Shown: positions 19,084-27,604 of the stretch, one piece after another | Layout of the letters: every line of letters starts with the position of its first letter | Numbering within the stretch: position 1 is the first letter of the stretch | Source of the DNA: Bog-756 sp963812885 | Lineage (GTDB): Bacteria > Actinomycetota > Acidimicrobiia > Acidimicrobiales > RAAP-2 | Length of the DNA: 64,000 bases | Reading direction: 5' to 3' | Assembly: GCA_963812885.1 (NCBI GenBank) | Contig: CAWEWZ010000002.1 | Coordinates: forward strand, 310,001 to 374,000 | Notes under the pieces: generated by a model | The model's input: only the letters and a program-made list of their open reading frames with translations | Told to the model about the DNA's origin: nothing | Databases searched by the model: none | Position numbers and translations under genes: made by a program

Positions 19084-20220
19084 GTGCGTCCCTCCCGAAT
19101 TGCGCTTGTCATCGGTGCCCTCGTCCTGCTTGCGGCCGGGCTGACCGCTGCCTTCTCCGGGGGCACCAAGGCACAGGCTTCGGCCCACCCGATCACCACC
19201 ATCTCGATCAAGCAGGCGGCTGCGTACACACCCAAAGCACCGCCCGGGGCGACCGACGACTACCACTGCACCGTCATGAATCCGCACGTCAAGCGGAATT
19301 CGTACATCATCTCCAGCCAATTCTTCCCCGGCAGCGGCGAAGACCACCACGCCATTCTGTTCCTGGTGCCGCCGGACCTGGCCGCCAAGGCCGAGGCCGA
19401 CAACGTCAACGGGCAGGGCTGGTCGTGCTTCGGCGAGACACCCATTCCCGACACGGGCCTGAACCAGATCTCCAACACACCGTGGCTCAGCGCCTGGGCC
19501 CCAGGCCACGGGTTGGACAACCTGCCCAAGGGGACAGGGATCTATCTCCCGGCCGGAAGTCTCGTGGTCATGCAGGTCCACTACAACCTGTTGGTGGGAG
19601 ACAAGCCGGTGAAGAACTCGCTGGTGCTCAACACGGTACCGGCGTCGACGCCACTGCTGCCCCTGAAGCTCGACCTGCTGCCTGCGCCACCGGACGTCCC
19701 CTGCCCGTCAGGCGTGACCGGTCCCCTGTGCAACCGGACCGCCTCACTGACCAATCTCGGCCAGCGCTTCGGCCAGAGCGCCATCGGGTTCGTGAACACC
19801 ATCGAATCGGTGTGCGGCCGCAATCCGGCAGATCCCCCCGAGGGCGATTCGACCTCCTGCAGCTGGCCGGTCTACAGCAGCGGCTACATCGTCAGGGTCG
19901 GTGCCCACATGCATCTTCTGGGATCCACCTTCAAGATGGTCCTCAACCCGGGCACGCCCGAAGCGAAGACCATCCTCAACGTTCCCAACTACAACTTCCA
20001 CTACCAACGCGCCTACAACCTGAAGACGCCGGTGAAGGTGATGCCCGGCGACAAGATCCAGGTGACCTGCACCTATGACCCCACGTTGGCCCAGGAACTG
20101 CCCACGCTCCGCAAGCTCCCGCCCCATTTCGTCACCTGGGGTGACGGATCGTCCGACGAGATGTGCCTCGGCCTGACGGAGACGGCGGTCACCCTTCCCA
20201 ACGCCAACTATCCGGTCTAG
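19084..20220 (+). CDS. Copper type II ascorbate-dependent monooxygenase-like secreted protein
   Basis: A 378-residue exported enzyme related to the PHM/dopamine-beta-monooxygenase catalytic core. A signal peptide (residues 1-33) is followed by two jelly-roll domains. Copper ligands can be placed: CuH from H88-H89 (GEDHHA) and H166 (MQVHYN); CuM from H275 and H277 (GAHMHLLG) and M360 (SSDEMCLG). All six are present, so activity is expected: O2-dependent hydroxylation of an unactivated C-H bond using two coppers and an electron donor. Several cysteines suggest disulfides and therefore an extracytoplasmic location. It is followed by a lipoprotein gene after 10 bases. Substrate unknown; the bacterial members are poorly characterised. 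Confidence 0.85.
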   Translation: MRPSRIALVIGALVLLAAGLTAAFSGGTKAQASAHPITTISIKQAAAYTPKAPPGATDDYHCTVMNPHVKRNSYIISSQFFPGSGEDHHAILFLVPPDLAAKAEADNVNGQGWSCFGETPIPDTGLNQISNTPWLSAWAPGHGLDNLPKGTGIYLPAGSLVVMQVHYNLLVGDKPVKNSLVLNTVPASTPLLPLKLDLLPAPPDVPCPSGVTGPLCNRTASLTNLGQRFGQSAIGFVNTIESVCGRNPADPPEGDSTSCSWPVYSSGYIVRVGAHMHLLGSTFKMVLNPGTPEAKTILNVPNYNFHYQRAYNLKTPVKVMPGDKIQVTCTYDPTLAQELPTLRKLPPHFVTWGDGSSDEMCLGLTETAVTLPNANYPV

Positions 20221-20229
20221 GGCTTCCTG

Positions 20230-20835
20230 GTGTCGGGGACGGGAGACGTTGGTTCGGGGTATGGGCGGCGCCGGTCATCGATCCGGACCGGTCGGTGGCA
20301 CCTCGCCCTGCTAGTCGGAGCGGGAATCACTTCGATTCTCCTCGCCAGCTGCAGTTCGTCTCCGAGCGCCAGCACCTCCACCACGACGACGAGCGCGTCC
20401 ACCACGACCTCGGGCGGCAATGCGAGCACCACGACGACGGCGGCGGCTGGACCGGTGTACCAGGTGCGGACCGGGACGGTGAAGGGGCTCGGATCGGTGC
20501 TGGTCGACGGGAAGGGTATGACGCTCTACCTCTTCGTGCCGGACAAGCAATTGGCCACGTCCACCTGCTACGGCGCATGTGCCCAGGCCTGGCCCCCGCT
20601 CCTCCTGCCCGCGGGGGTGACCTCCCCGCTCGCCGGCCCGGGAGCGCAATCGTCGCTCCTGGGCACCACGCACCGTAGTGACGGTACCACTCAGGTGACT
20701 TACAACAAATGGCCCCTCTACCTCTGGGTGGGCGACTCCCAACCCGGCCAGGCCACTGGTCAGGGGATCAACAATCTCGGCGGGCTCTGGTACGTCCTGT
20801 CACCGAGCGGACAGGAAATCACCACCACTCCCTGA
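20230..20835 (+). CDS. Lipoprotein with Yx(FWY)xxD repeats (COG4315-like)
   Basis: A 201-residue membrane-anchored lipoprotein. The N-terminal signal ends at the lipobox LLASC (C41). A Ser/Thr-rich linker of about 35 residues follows, then two repeats of the secreted-repeat family, recognisable by MTLYLFVPDK and WPLYLWVGDS and by the CYGACAQAWPPL stretch. The family role is unknown; a redox or heme-binding role has been suggested for relatives. Its position 10 bases behind the copper monooxygenase suggests one transcript, and it could be an electron donor or copper partner for that enzyme (inference). Confidence 0.82.
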   Translation: MSGTGDVGSGYGRRRSSIRTGRWHLALLVGAGITSILLASCSSSPSASTSTTTTSASTTTSGGNASTTTTAAAGPVYQVRTGTVKGLGSVLVDGKGMTLYLFVPDKQLATSTCYGACAQAWPPLLLPAGVTSPLAGPGAQSSLLGTTHRSDGTTQVTYNKWPLYLWVGDSQPGQATGQGINNLGGLWYVLSPSGQEITTTP

Positions 20836-20930
20836 GCTGCCGATCGGTCCGCCCGCCGACGAGTCGACAGTCCGGTCGTGTCATGCAACGGAAAGTCGCA
20901 ACCGGCCGGGTTCGGAACGGACAAAAACTT

Positions 20931-20960
20931 TTGATGTCGCTCAGACGAAGCTGGTACCCT
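20931..20960 (+). promoter_or_regulatory. Candidate sigma-70-type promoter upstream of gtrA-like gene
   Basis: TTGATG (20931-20936) and TACCCT (20955-20960) are separated by 18 bases in an unusually A/T-rich patch of the 20836-21048 gap. This would give a leader of about 80 bases for the GtrA-like gene. No terminator is obvious in the same gap. Confidence 0.4.
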
Positions 20961-21048
20961 TTGGCATCTCAAGGACAGGACGAGCTATCCGCGTGGGTCT
21001 CGCGGTGCTCCACCCAACCGCCGACGAGAAAGTGGGGCTGCACCGGCA

Positions 21049-21855
21049 ATGAGCGAGGGGGACGCATTCCTGAGCGGCCGCGTGGACGCGGACGAAGAAG
21101 CGGCTCTGAGCGGGCCGGCTCCGTTTGTCGAGACCGGGGTGAGATACGCCGACCGGGACGAGCCTCGCTCCGACCCGTCTTCGTCGTCCTATCCACCCAG
21201 TCGCTACGGTCCCATCGAACGAGCCGTCACCCGGGGCCGGGCCGCGCTGTTCGGACGGCGCCAGCAGATCGCTCGACTGTGGCGCTATACCGCGACGTCG
21301 GTGATCGCCTTTGGGCTGAGCGAGGCGATCCTGCTCATCCTATGCGGTACGGGTACCACCGGAGCGACGGTCGGCGCGCTCATCGCCAACGTGGCCACGA
21401 CGATTCCGTCCTATCTGATGAGCCGCTACTGGATCTGGAAGGACGCCGAACGATCCCGGGTCGGTCGTCAGGTGGTCCTGTACTGGGCCACTTCGGCGGC
21501 GAGCATCATCCTGACAAGCCTGGCCACGGGAGCCCTCGCCAAACTCATCCCGGTCGGGCAACGGTTCCATCTCGTGCTGATCGGTGTTGCCTTCCTCGTG
21601 GTCAACGTCTTCTTCTGGTTCGCAAAATTCGTCGTCTACCACAAGTTCATCTTCCCCTCCGGCTCCGCCGAGAAGACGGCTCCTCAGCACCACGGCCTGA
21701 TCGGATCCCGGGCCGGATGGCCGCTGGGTCATGCGGCGGGCGCCGGAACAGGTCGTCGTCGATTGCTCGAGCTCTGCACCTCGCCGGCACGAGCTTCGCT
21801 CGATGGCAAGAATGCTGCCGCGTTATGCTCTCCACTCCGAACCACGCGGCTGTAG
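21049..21855 (+). CDS. GtrA-like membrane protein
   Basis: A 268-residue protein. The first 80 residues are polar and probably cytoplasmic. Four hydrophobic helices follow (about residues 85-200), with motifs typical of GtrA: RYTATSVIAFGLSEA, IANVATTIPSYLMSRYWIWK and a final KFVVYHKFIF. GtrA-family proteins help move or flip lipid-linked sugars for surface glycosylation. The last 60 residues have no family match, and the frame runs into the tRNA gene (stop at 21853-21855 lies within the tRNA). The natural end may be earlier and hidden by a frameshift. No glycosyltransferase gene is adjacent. Confidence 0.8.
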   Translation: MSEGDAFLSGRVDADEEAALSGPAPFVETGVRYADRDEPRSDPSSSSYPPSRYGPIERAVTRGRAALFGRRQQIARLWRYTATSVIAFGLSEAILLILCGTGTTGATVGALIANVATTIPSYLMSRYWIWKDAERSRVGRQVVLYWATSAASIILTSLATGALAKLIPVGQRFHLVLIGVAFLVVNVFFWFAKFVVYHKFIFPSGSAEKTAPQHHGLIGSRAGWPLGHAAGAGTGRRRLLELCTSPARASLDGKNAAALCSPLRTTRL

Positions 21856-21916
21856 CTCAATGGTAGAGCCTCAGTTTTCCAAACTGATGACGAGGGTTCG
21901 ATCCCCTTCAGCCGCT
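21846..21916 (+). tRNA. tRNA-Gly (anticodon TCC)
   Basis: A complete cloverleaf. The acceptor stem GCGGCTG (21846-21852) pairs with CAGCCGC (21909-21915). The D arm contains AGCTCAATGGTAGAGC. The anticodon stem TCAGT/ACTGA holds loop TTTCCAA with anticodon TCC, which reads GGA glycine codons. The T arm has AGGGTTCGATCCCCT. No encoded CCA. It overlaps the last ten bases of the gtrA-like frame. Confidence 0.95.
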
Positions 21917-21988
21917 CTCGAGGCCTCCGAACCGAGGGCTGTCAGGTTGGCTCTCAGTGCGAGTTTGGTCCCCTCATCGATGATCGCT

Positions 21989-22651
21989 CTAGTGAAGGAG
22001 ACTGGACACCACGTTGATGACAAGGGCGATGATGACGGCACCGAAAAGGTACGAGAGCAGAGCATGGGCCAGCGCGACTCTCCGAATGGCCTTCGTCGTC
22101 AGATTGGTATCCGATACCTGGAACGTCATTCCGATGGTCAACGCCAAGTAGGCGAAGTCCAGATAGTCCGGCGGATCGTCCTCGTTGAAGTCGATCCCGC
22201 CGACCGGCTGGGAGTAGTAGGTCCGTGCGTAGCGCAGCGTGAACACCGTATGGACCAGACCCCATGAAAGGGCGACGCTCACGACTCCGAGTGTGATCAG
22301 GTACGCCTTCGTTCCCCCGCTGGCATTACCAGCACGGATCAGCGCTAGTCCGACAGCGGCCAGGACCGCGACGCCGGCGGCGAGGACAATCAGCTCGGTC
22401 AGTTCGATGCTGGTGTCCTCCCGCGTCGCATGCGACCGCGTTTCCTCCGGGCTCAGTCTTCCGACGGCCAACCAGATCCAGGCTCCGAGGAAGAACGCGC
22501 CAACGTCCCAACCGATGAGCGTTGCCGCTTGCCAGAACATGAACAGGGAGACCACGCCGCCGGCCACGATTCCCAGTGCGGCTGCGACCGCCACTCGAAC
22601 CCCGGCCCGCGGAAAGAGCCACCGCTTGGGTCCAGGTGTATCTCGACTCAT
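21989..22651 (-). CDS. DUF1345 family membrane protein
   Basis: A 220-residue integral membrane protein with five to six helices. The signature of the DUF1345 family is clear near residues 135-190: HTVFTLRYARTYY, GGIDFNEDDPPDYLDFAY and LTIGMTFQVSDT. The function of the family is unknown; it is widespread in actinomycetes and proteobacteria and resembles small ion-channel-like proteins only in size. ATG 22651 has no good ribosome-binding site and no clear leaderless -10. It is convergent with the tRNA gene. Confidence 0.85.
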   Translation of the reverse strand: MSRDTPGPKRWLFPRAGVRVAVAAALGIVAGGVVSLFMFWQAATLIGWDVGAFFLGAWIWLAVGRLSPEETRSHATREDTSIELTELIVLAAGVAVLAAVGLALIRAGNASGGTKAYLITLGVVSVALSWGLVHTVFTLRYARTYYSQPVGGIDFNEDDPPDYLDFAYLALTIGMTFQVSDTNLTTKAIRRVALAHALLSYLFGAVIIALVINVVSSLLH

Positions 22652-22748
22652 GAAATGACTGTCGGCGGAGACAATTCCGTTGGGCCCGCAGTCGGTGGCA
22701 CCTTCAACCCGTCGGCCACCGACACGATCGGTCGGCCAGCGGTGACGG

Positions 22749-23210
22749 TCACGTGATTCTCGTGTATCGCAGCTCGAAGTCGTGTTCCCAGGTCGATCCG
22801 TCGTCGGAGCGCTCCCACCGGCCCTCGATACTCGCGCCCTCGTCGCGGAAGGCTCCTACGAACCGCTGTCGGAACTCGAGCGGGGTGATATCCGGGGTGT
22901 CCCGCTGGAGCGTCCAGATCCCCTCTTCGAGAGTCATCGAATAGAGCCGGGTCACACCCCTCGAGTCGAAATAGTGCTGGGTGAACTGCGCGTACCGACC
23001 ATCGGGACCGACGATCGACACTCCCTCGGGCGGACCGGCTACCGAGAACTCCGTTTTCTGGACCAAGAACTGTCCCCCGAGCATCCAGTCGAAGGTGCTG
23101 GTTCCTGCAGGCCCGCTGGGCTCGGCCCCCGGAAATTGGGCCTCCATCGTCCAGCGGCCGACGAACGGCTCCAGACGCGCCATGAGGTTTCTGTCGTTGT
23201 CGTCCACCAC
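22749..23210 (-). CDS. Small lipocalin-like/DUF1579-type hypothetical protein
   Basis: A 153-residue soluble beta-rich protein. It starts with LEPFVGRWTMEAQFPGAEP, includes FDWMLGGQFLVQKTEF, and ends WEHDFELRYTRIT. The pattern of a measured quantity of beta strands around F-x-G-x-W is that of the DUF1579/lipocalin-like proteins common in soil bacteria. Ligand and role are unknown. A TATTCT -10-like hexamer and a hairpin (23250-23267) lie upstream. The 23211-23420 gap holds no other gene. Confidence 0.65.
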   Translation of the reverse strand: MVDDNDRNLMARLEPFVGRWTMEAQFPGAEPSGPAGTSTFDWMLGGQFLVQKTEFSVAGPPEGVSIVGPDGRYAQFTQHYFDSRGVTRLYSMTLEEGIWTLQRDTPDITPLEFRQRFVGAFRDEGASIEGRWERSDDGSTWEHDFELRYTRIT

Positions 23211-23249
23211 CAGAGTCTGCCCGAGAAATGCTCTTCTCGATCAGAATAA

Positions 23250-23267
23250 TTCGGGCTGCCTCCCGAA
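23250..23267. promoter_or_regulatory. Inverted repeat (TTCGGG-N6-CCCGAA)
   Basis: A perfect 6-bp arm hairpin lies about 40 bases upstream of the DUF1579-like start, directly beside a TATTCT hexamer on the minus strand. This is a plausible operator, but it is short. Confidence 0.3.
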
Positions 23268-23420
23268 GGTCGGCGATGAATTCGGGTCGGTGGTGTCGTC
23301 ACACCTTCCAGGACAAGCTTGCGTGAGACGGGAGAATCATATGGACGGAACCGAGAGCGTGAAGGGCTAGGTGGCGGTCCGCACGCGCTGGCACCATGAG
23401 CCGAGGGTTCCCGGTTCGCA

Positions 23421-23627
23421 TCATGCATGCACCTCCTGGGATGCGTCGAACATCTCGTCAACGGTGGAATCGAAGAACCGGGCAATCTGAAATGCCAGCG
23501 GAAGCGAAGGAGAGTAGCGACCGCTTTCAATCGAGATCACCGTTTGACGTGAGACACCGAGGGCGGCAGCGAGTTCAGCCTGCGACAATCGCTGGTCGGA
23601 GCGCCTCTCCCGTACGCGGTTCTTCAC
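23421..23627 (-). CDS. XRE-family transcriptional regulator (short HTH)
   Basis: A 68-residue protein that is almost entirely one helix-turn-helix domain: VKNRVRERRSDQRLSQAELAAALG, then SRQTVISIESGRYSPSLPLAF and ARFFDSTVDEMF. This is the compact YgzD/YozG-like type, which binds DNA as a dimer without a ligand domain. GTG 23627 gives the family's exact N-terminus. There is no room for a ribosome-binding site, because a 48-bp palindrome begins one base upstream, so a leaderless mRNA is expected. It is divergent from the aldo/keto reductase. Autoregulation is likely. Confidence 0.85.
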   Translation of the reverse strand: MKNRVRERRSDQRLSQAELAAALGVSRQTVISIESGRYSPSLPLAFQIARFFDSTVDEMFDASQEVHA

Positions 23628-23628
23628 G

Positions 23629-23676
23629 AGGTAAAGGTAACTTGACACGGTTGCCGGTGTCAAGCGACCTTTACCT
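23629..23676. promoter_or_regulatory. 48-bp near-perfect palindrome with divergent promoter elements
   Basis: Two 20-base arms (23629-23648 and 23657-23676) pair at 18 of 20 positions around an 8-base centre. Each arm contains TTGACA (23642-23647 on plus; 23658-23663 on minus). On the minus strand TTGACA, an 18-base spacer and TACCTT (23639-23634) end six bases before GTG 23627. That is a complete leaderless promoter for the XRE gene. By symmetry the plus strand has TTGACA-N18-GACCTT toward the aldo/keto reductase. Best read as the regulator's own operator overlapping its promoter. Confidence 0.7.
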
Positions 23677-23710
23677 TCGCCTACCCGCTCCGGTCCCCCG
23701 GGTGGGCCCG

Positions 23711-23716
23711 TAGAGT
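23711..23716 (+). promoter_or_regulatory. Putative leaderless -10 (TAGAGT) of aldo/keto reductase
   Basis: TAGAGT ends seven bases before ATG 23724, and no Shine-Dalgarno sequence is seen. Confidence 0.45.
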
Positions 23717-23723
23717 TGCCCCC

Positions 23724-24755
23724 ATGAAGAACCGAACTCTCGGCCGGACCGGTATCAGCGTCAGCCCTCTCTGTCTCGGGGCCATGATGTTCGGCGCATG
23801 GGGCAATCCCGATCACGACGATTCGGTCCGCATCATCCACCGGGCTCTCGACGCGGGAATCAACTTCATCGACACCGCCGACGTGTACTCGGAGGGCGAG
23901 TCCGAGGTCATCGTGGGCGAAGCCTTGGCCAAGGTGGACCGCAGTCGGGTCGTCCTGGCCACCAAGGTCCGCGCCCCGATGGGCGACGACCCCAACGCCC
24001 AGGGCAACTCGCGTCGGTGGATCATGGCGGAGTGCGAGAACAGCCTGCGCCGTCTGGGCACGGACTACCTCGACCTGTACCAGGTCCACCGTCCCGACGA
24101 GACCGTCGAGGTGGACCAGACCTTGGGCGCGCTCACCGACCTGGTGCATGCGGGCAAGATCCGCGCCTTTGGCAGCTCGACGTTTCCCGCCGAGCAGATC
24201 GTCGAGGCCCAATGGGTGGCCGAGCGCCGGGGACGAGAGCGGTTCGTGACCGAGCAGCCGCCCTATTCCGTCCTCGTGCGAGGCATCGAGCGGGACGTCC
24301 TCCCCGTTGCCCAGTCCTACGGGATGGGCATCATCCCGTGGAGCCCGTTGGCCGGCGGGTGGCTCTCGGGACAGTTCGGGCAGGGCAAGGAGAACACGAG
24401 CCGGCGGGCCTCACGGGTGCCGGGTCGCTACGACATGAACCTGCCGGCCAATCAACAGAAGCTCGCCATCGTCACCGAGCTGGCCCAACTGGCCGATGAG
24501 GCGGGACTGACGATGATCGAGCTGGCCCTCGCCTTCGTGCTCGAGCACCCCGCAGTCAGTGCTGCCATCATCGGGCCGCGGACCATGGAGCAACTCGAGT
24601 CCCAGCTGACCGCACCCGACATCCGGCTGGAGGCCGCCGTCCTCGACCGGATCGACGAGATCGTCGCCCCGGGCACCAACGTCAACCCCGAAGACGCCGG
24701 ATGGTCGCCATCCGTGCTGTCCAACCCGAGGCTGCGCCGGCGCCACTTCCGCTGA
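23724..24755 (+). CDS. Aldo/keto reductase
   Basis: A 343-residue NADPH-dependent TIM-barrel oxidoreductase. The start LGRTGISVSPLCLGAMMFG is typical. The catalytic tetrad can be placed in DTADVYSEGESE (Asp, Tyr), LATKVRAPM (Lys) and YQVHRPD (His). The C-terminal cofactor segment is AIIGPRTMEQLESQL. Residues after 330 are basic and variable. The substrate is an aldehyde or ketone, not identifiable here. It is probably regulated by the divergent XRE protein through the shared 48-bp palindrome. It converges with the GGDEF-EAL gene. Confidence 0.9.
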   Translation: MKNRTLGRTGISVSPLCLGAMMFGAWGNPDHDDSVRIIHRALDAGINFIDTADVYSEGESEVIVGEALAKVDRSRVVLATKVRAPMGDDPNAQGNSRRWIMAECENSLRRLGTDYLDLYQVHRPDETVEVDQTLGALTDLVHAGKIRAFGSSTFPAEQIVEAQWVAERRGRERFVTEQPPYSVLVRGIERDVLPVAQSYGMGIIPWSPLAGGWLSGQFGQGKENTSRRASRVPGRYDMNLPANQQKLAIVTELAQLADEAGLTMIELALAFVLEHPAVSAAIIGPRTMEQLESQLTAPDIRLEAAVLDRIDEIVAPGTNVNPEDAGWSPSVLSNPRLRRRHFR

Positions 24756-24778
24756 CCCGGAGGCGGCTCAACCGGGGT

Positions 24779-26850
24779 TCAGGGGACAGTCGAGATCTCA
24801 CGCATCTCCGCCTCCAGGTCCGACAGGGAACCGGCCCCGGCGGAGCGGACGGGGAAGGTGGTCCGGACCAAGGGGAGAAATTGCCCGAGCGGGACCGCCG
24901 CCGACCACAGGAACCCCTGCGCACGGTCGCATCGGAGGTCGGCCAGCACCGTGGCCTGAGCCAAGGTCTCCACCCCTTCGGCCACCACCAGCAGTCCGAG
25001 ATCCTTGCCCAGCAGTGTCATGGCCCGCACGATGGCCATGTCCCGCTCATCCGTGGTCATGTCCGATACGAAACTCCTGTCGACCTTCAGTTCGTCGACC
25101 GTCATCGAGCGCAGGAGGGCGAGCGAGGAGTGACCGGTCCCGAAATCATCGAGGGCGACCCGCACAGCCATGCTGCGGACGTCATCGATGTGGAGTGCGG
25201 CCGCCGCCAGGTGGGCCATGACCGCAGTCTCGGTCAGTTCGACCCCGATGCCCTTCGGATCACAGCCGGCCCTGTGCAGGTCGTCGAGGAGATCGTCGAC
25301 CGGGTCGGTCGTCGTCAACTGGTGAGCGGAGACGTTGCACCAGACCCGGAACTCGGGACTGCACCCCGCGTGCCTCAGGGCAACCCGTGCCTCGATCGCA
25401 CTCCGGCGGACGGCGGCATCCACGTCCAGGATGAGATCCGACTCCTCGGCAAGCGGCACGAAGTCAGCGGCAATGAGGACACCGCGATCGGGATGGTTCC
25501 ATCGGGCCAGTGCTTCGGCTCCGACAATGCGACCGGTCTGGAGGTCGACCTGCGGTTGCAGGTAGGCGACGATCTGGCCGTCCGAGAGGGCCTCGACGGA
25601 GCGCTTCTTCATGGTCGAGACGGCGACGCGACATCGGGTGCAGGGCGGGGACGAACCGCTCGACCCGGTTCCGTCCGTTTTCCTTCGCCTGATACTGAGC
25701 GCGATCCGCCTGGTACAGAAGATCCTGGGGACCGACCTCGGCGCGATCGGTGGCGGTGACACCGACGCTGGCGGTGACCACGACATGCCGCCCGGCGACC
25801 ACGAAGGGGGACTCGAAGGTCCGCAGTATCCGGCGTGCCGCCTCGACGCGCCTCTTCGGCGTCAGCCAGACCGCGAAGGAGAACGGTGAATTCATCCCCT
25901 CCCAGGCGAGCCAGCACGTCACCCTCGCGCAGGATCCCACGAATGCGCTCGGCCACCTGGACGAGGAGCTCGTCTCCGGCCTGGTGTCCCAGAGAATCGT
26001 TGACCACCTTGAAACGATCGAGATCGAGGAACACGACACCGACGATGCCGTCACCCCGACCGATCTCGGCAGCCGCGTTGGCCAGGGCATCGACAAAGGC
26101 GACCCTGTTCGCCGATCGGGTGAGGTCGTCCCGAAGTGCGATCTCCCCGAGCTGCGAGTTCAGTGTGCGGAGCTGTTGATTGGCCTCGCCATTGCGTTCA
26201 CGGAGATGGAGCTCGCTGAGGACGACCGTGTGGACTTCCTGGTGGACCACCACCATCACCGCGAAGAAGAGTGGGATCACCAGCCCCAGCAGTTGGGTCG
26301 GCCGGTCATCGGCGGTCAGGCAGACGATGTCGATGGGAAGCAGGAGGGCGATCTGGAAGGGGAAGAAATACGACCGGCAGGCGGCCGTACCGACCGCGTT
26401 GACGGCGGAGATGGCACACAGGAAGATGAGGTAGATGGCCCGCAGGTCGTAGTGGCTGGCGGACGGGAAGACGAAGAGTGGCAGGGACGCCCACGAAAAT
26501 CCGCTCAAGCCCGCCGTCACCGGTCCGGCGATCCACCGGCCCACCGCCTCGCCCCGACGGCGCTTCCTCAGGTACAGCTCCGACGACCACAGGGTGATTC
26601 CGGTGGTCAGCGTCACCACGACCGCCCACTCGACCATCCCGGTGATCGAAACCGCTCGACCGAAGATGACCACCAGCATGACGGCCGCCACCGGGCCGGC
26701 CAGAGCTCCGCGCCGCGTCGAACGATTGACCTGGTCGAAGCAGGCCAACCTGACCTCGTCGCTGAAGGGGCGCCCCGGGGAGTTCACCTGGGGATCATCG
26801 ACCGATTCGCAGCCCACCTTGACGGTCGGAGCACACGATCTCGCTCCCAA
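24779..26850 (-). CDS. Membrane GGDEF-EAL protein (two frameshifts)
   Basis: About 690 residues. A cytoplasmic N-terminus leads into six membrane helices (26700-26200, of a MASE-like sensor type), a GGDEF domain and an EAL domain. GGDEF has DLDRFKVVNDSLGH and RLGGDEFTVLL, with REGD as I-site. EAL has GAEALARWNHP, ELTETAVM, DDFGTGHSSLALL and LVVAEGVET. One position in the metal stretch differs from consensus (LKVDRSF instead of LKID), a tolerated change. Shifts occur near 25850 (inside GGDEF, after the active site) and near 25620 (linker). The sequence otherwise continues cleanly. It precedes the tetR-like gene by 12 bases on the same strand but reads away from it, so tetR could be first in that transcript. 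Confidence 0.82.
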
Positions 26851-26862
26851 TCCCTGGGTTCA

Positions 26863-27516
26863 TCACCCCTGCACGACGGCCCCCACCACGGCAGCGAGCG
26901 TGTAGTCGAACAACTCTCCCTCATCGAAGGGCTGTGAAAGATGGTCGAGCAGGTCCGGAGCGCCGGGGGCGTCGTCCGGCGACCACAGCTCTTCAGGGCT
27001 CTGGCGCTGGGCCGGTTGCCGTTCGAGCTGGCGGTCCAACAGAACCGATCCGATCACCAGGTTGAGAACCGCCTGCACCCCGAGGGCGACTCCGGCCCCC
27101 TCGACTCCGGCCATTCTGAGCTCGTTGACCAGGACCCGACGGGCCGGTTGGAACAGCGCCGCGGTACGTCCCTGCCGATGGACCAACGCGACGAGATCGG
27201 GGCGCTCGAGCAGCGTGGCCCGCAGGGAGCTGGCAATCGAGACGATGCGGGACGTCGGATCGCCGCCCCGGACCGACACATCTCCGAGCTGGGCGATGAC
27301 CAGATCGGCGACGCCATCGAGCAAGGCCTGCTTGTCGCCGACGTGCCAGTAGATCGCCGTGGGGGCCACGCCCAGCTTGGCCGCCAGCCCACGGATGGTC
27401 AGGCCGTCGACCCCGTCTCGCTCCACGATCTGCATGGCCGCGTCGATCACATGGCTCCGAGAGAGCCCCCCGGCCGGATGCCGGGCCGCCGCTGCTTGAC
27501 CTCGCTCCGTCGCCAT
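26863..27516 (-). CDS. TetR/AcrR-family transcriptional repressor
   Basis: A 217-residue repressor. The N-terminal HTH covers about residues 20-66 (SRSHVIDAAMQIVERDG, GLAAKLGVAPTAIYWHVGDKQALLDGV). The remaining helices form the TetR_C-type ligand and dimer domain. It is divergent from the amidohydrolase operon with 88 bases between, and a perfect palindrome overlaps its own start. The simplest reading is local repression of that operon and of itself, relieved by a pathway metabolite. ATG 27516 is leaderless by position. The GGDEF-EAL gene follows 12 bases after its stop. Confidence 0.88.
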   Translation of the reverse strand: MATERGQAAAARHPAGGLSRSHVIDAAMQIVERDGVDGLTIRGLAAKLGVAPTAIYWHVGDKQALLDGVADLVIAQLGDVSVRGGDPTSRIVSIASSLRATLLERPDLVALVHRQGRTAALFQPARRVLVNELRMAGVEGAGVALGVQAVLNLVIGSVLLDRQLERQPAQRQSPEELWSPDDAPGAPDLLDHLSQPFDEGELFDYTLAAVVGAVVQG

Positions 27517-27530
27517 GTAACGATGTTACA
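27516..27530. promoter_or_regulatory. TetR operator candidate TGTAAC-N3-GTTACA with leaderless -10
   Basis: A perfect 6-bp inverted repeat with a 3-base centre abuts and touches the tetR start codon. On the minus strand TAACAT (27528-27523) lies inside it, six bases before ATG 27516, as in other leaderless promoters of this window. Bound repressor would cover the -10 and start site. Confidence 0.65.
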
Positions 27531-27604
27531 GGTCCTGGACCCGGTGGCGCAGGCACCAGCGGCACGGGACCGCGATCGAGCGACAGAAGGGGGAGGCGAA
27601 GTCG

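Noticed and set aside
21846..22000. tRNA-Gly as an integration (att) site
   Set aside because: No integrase nearby and no direct repeat of the tRNA 3' end was found in the flanking sequence.
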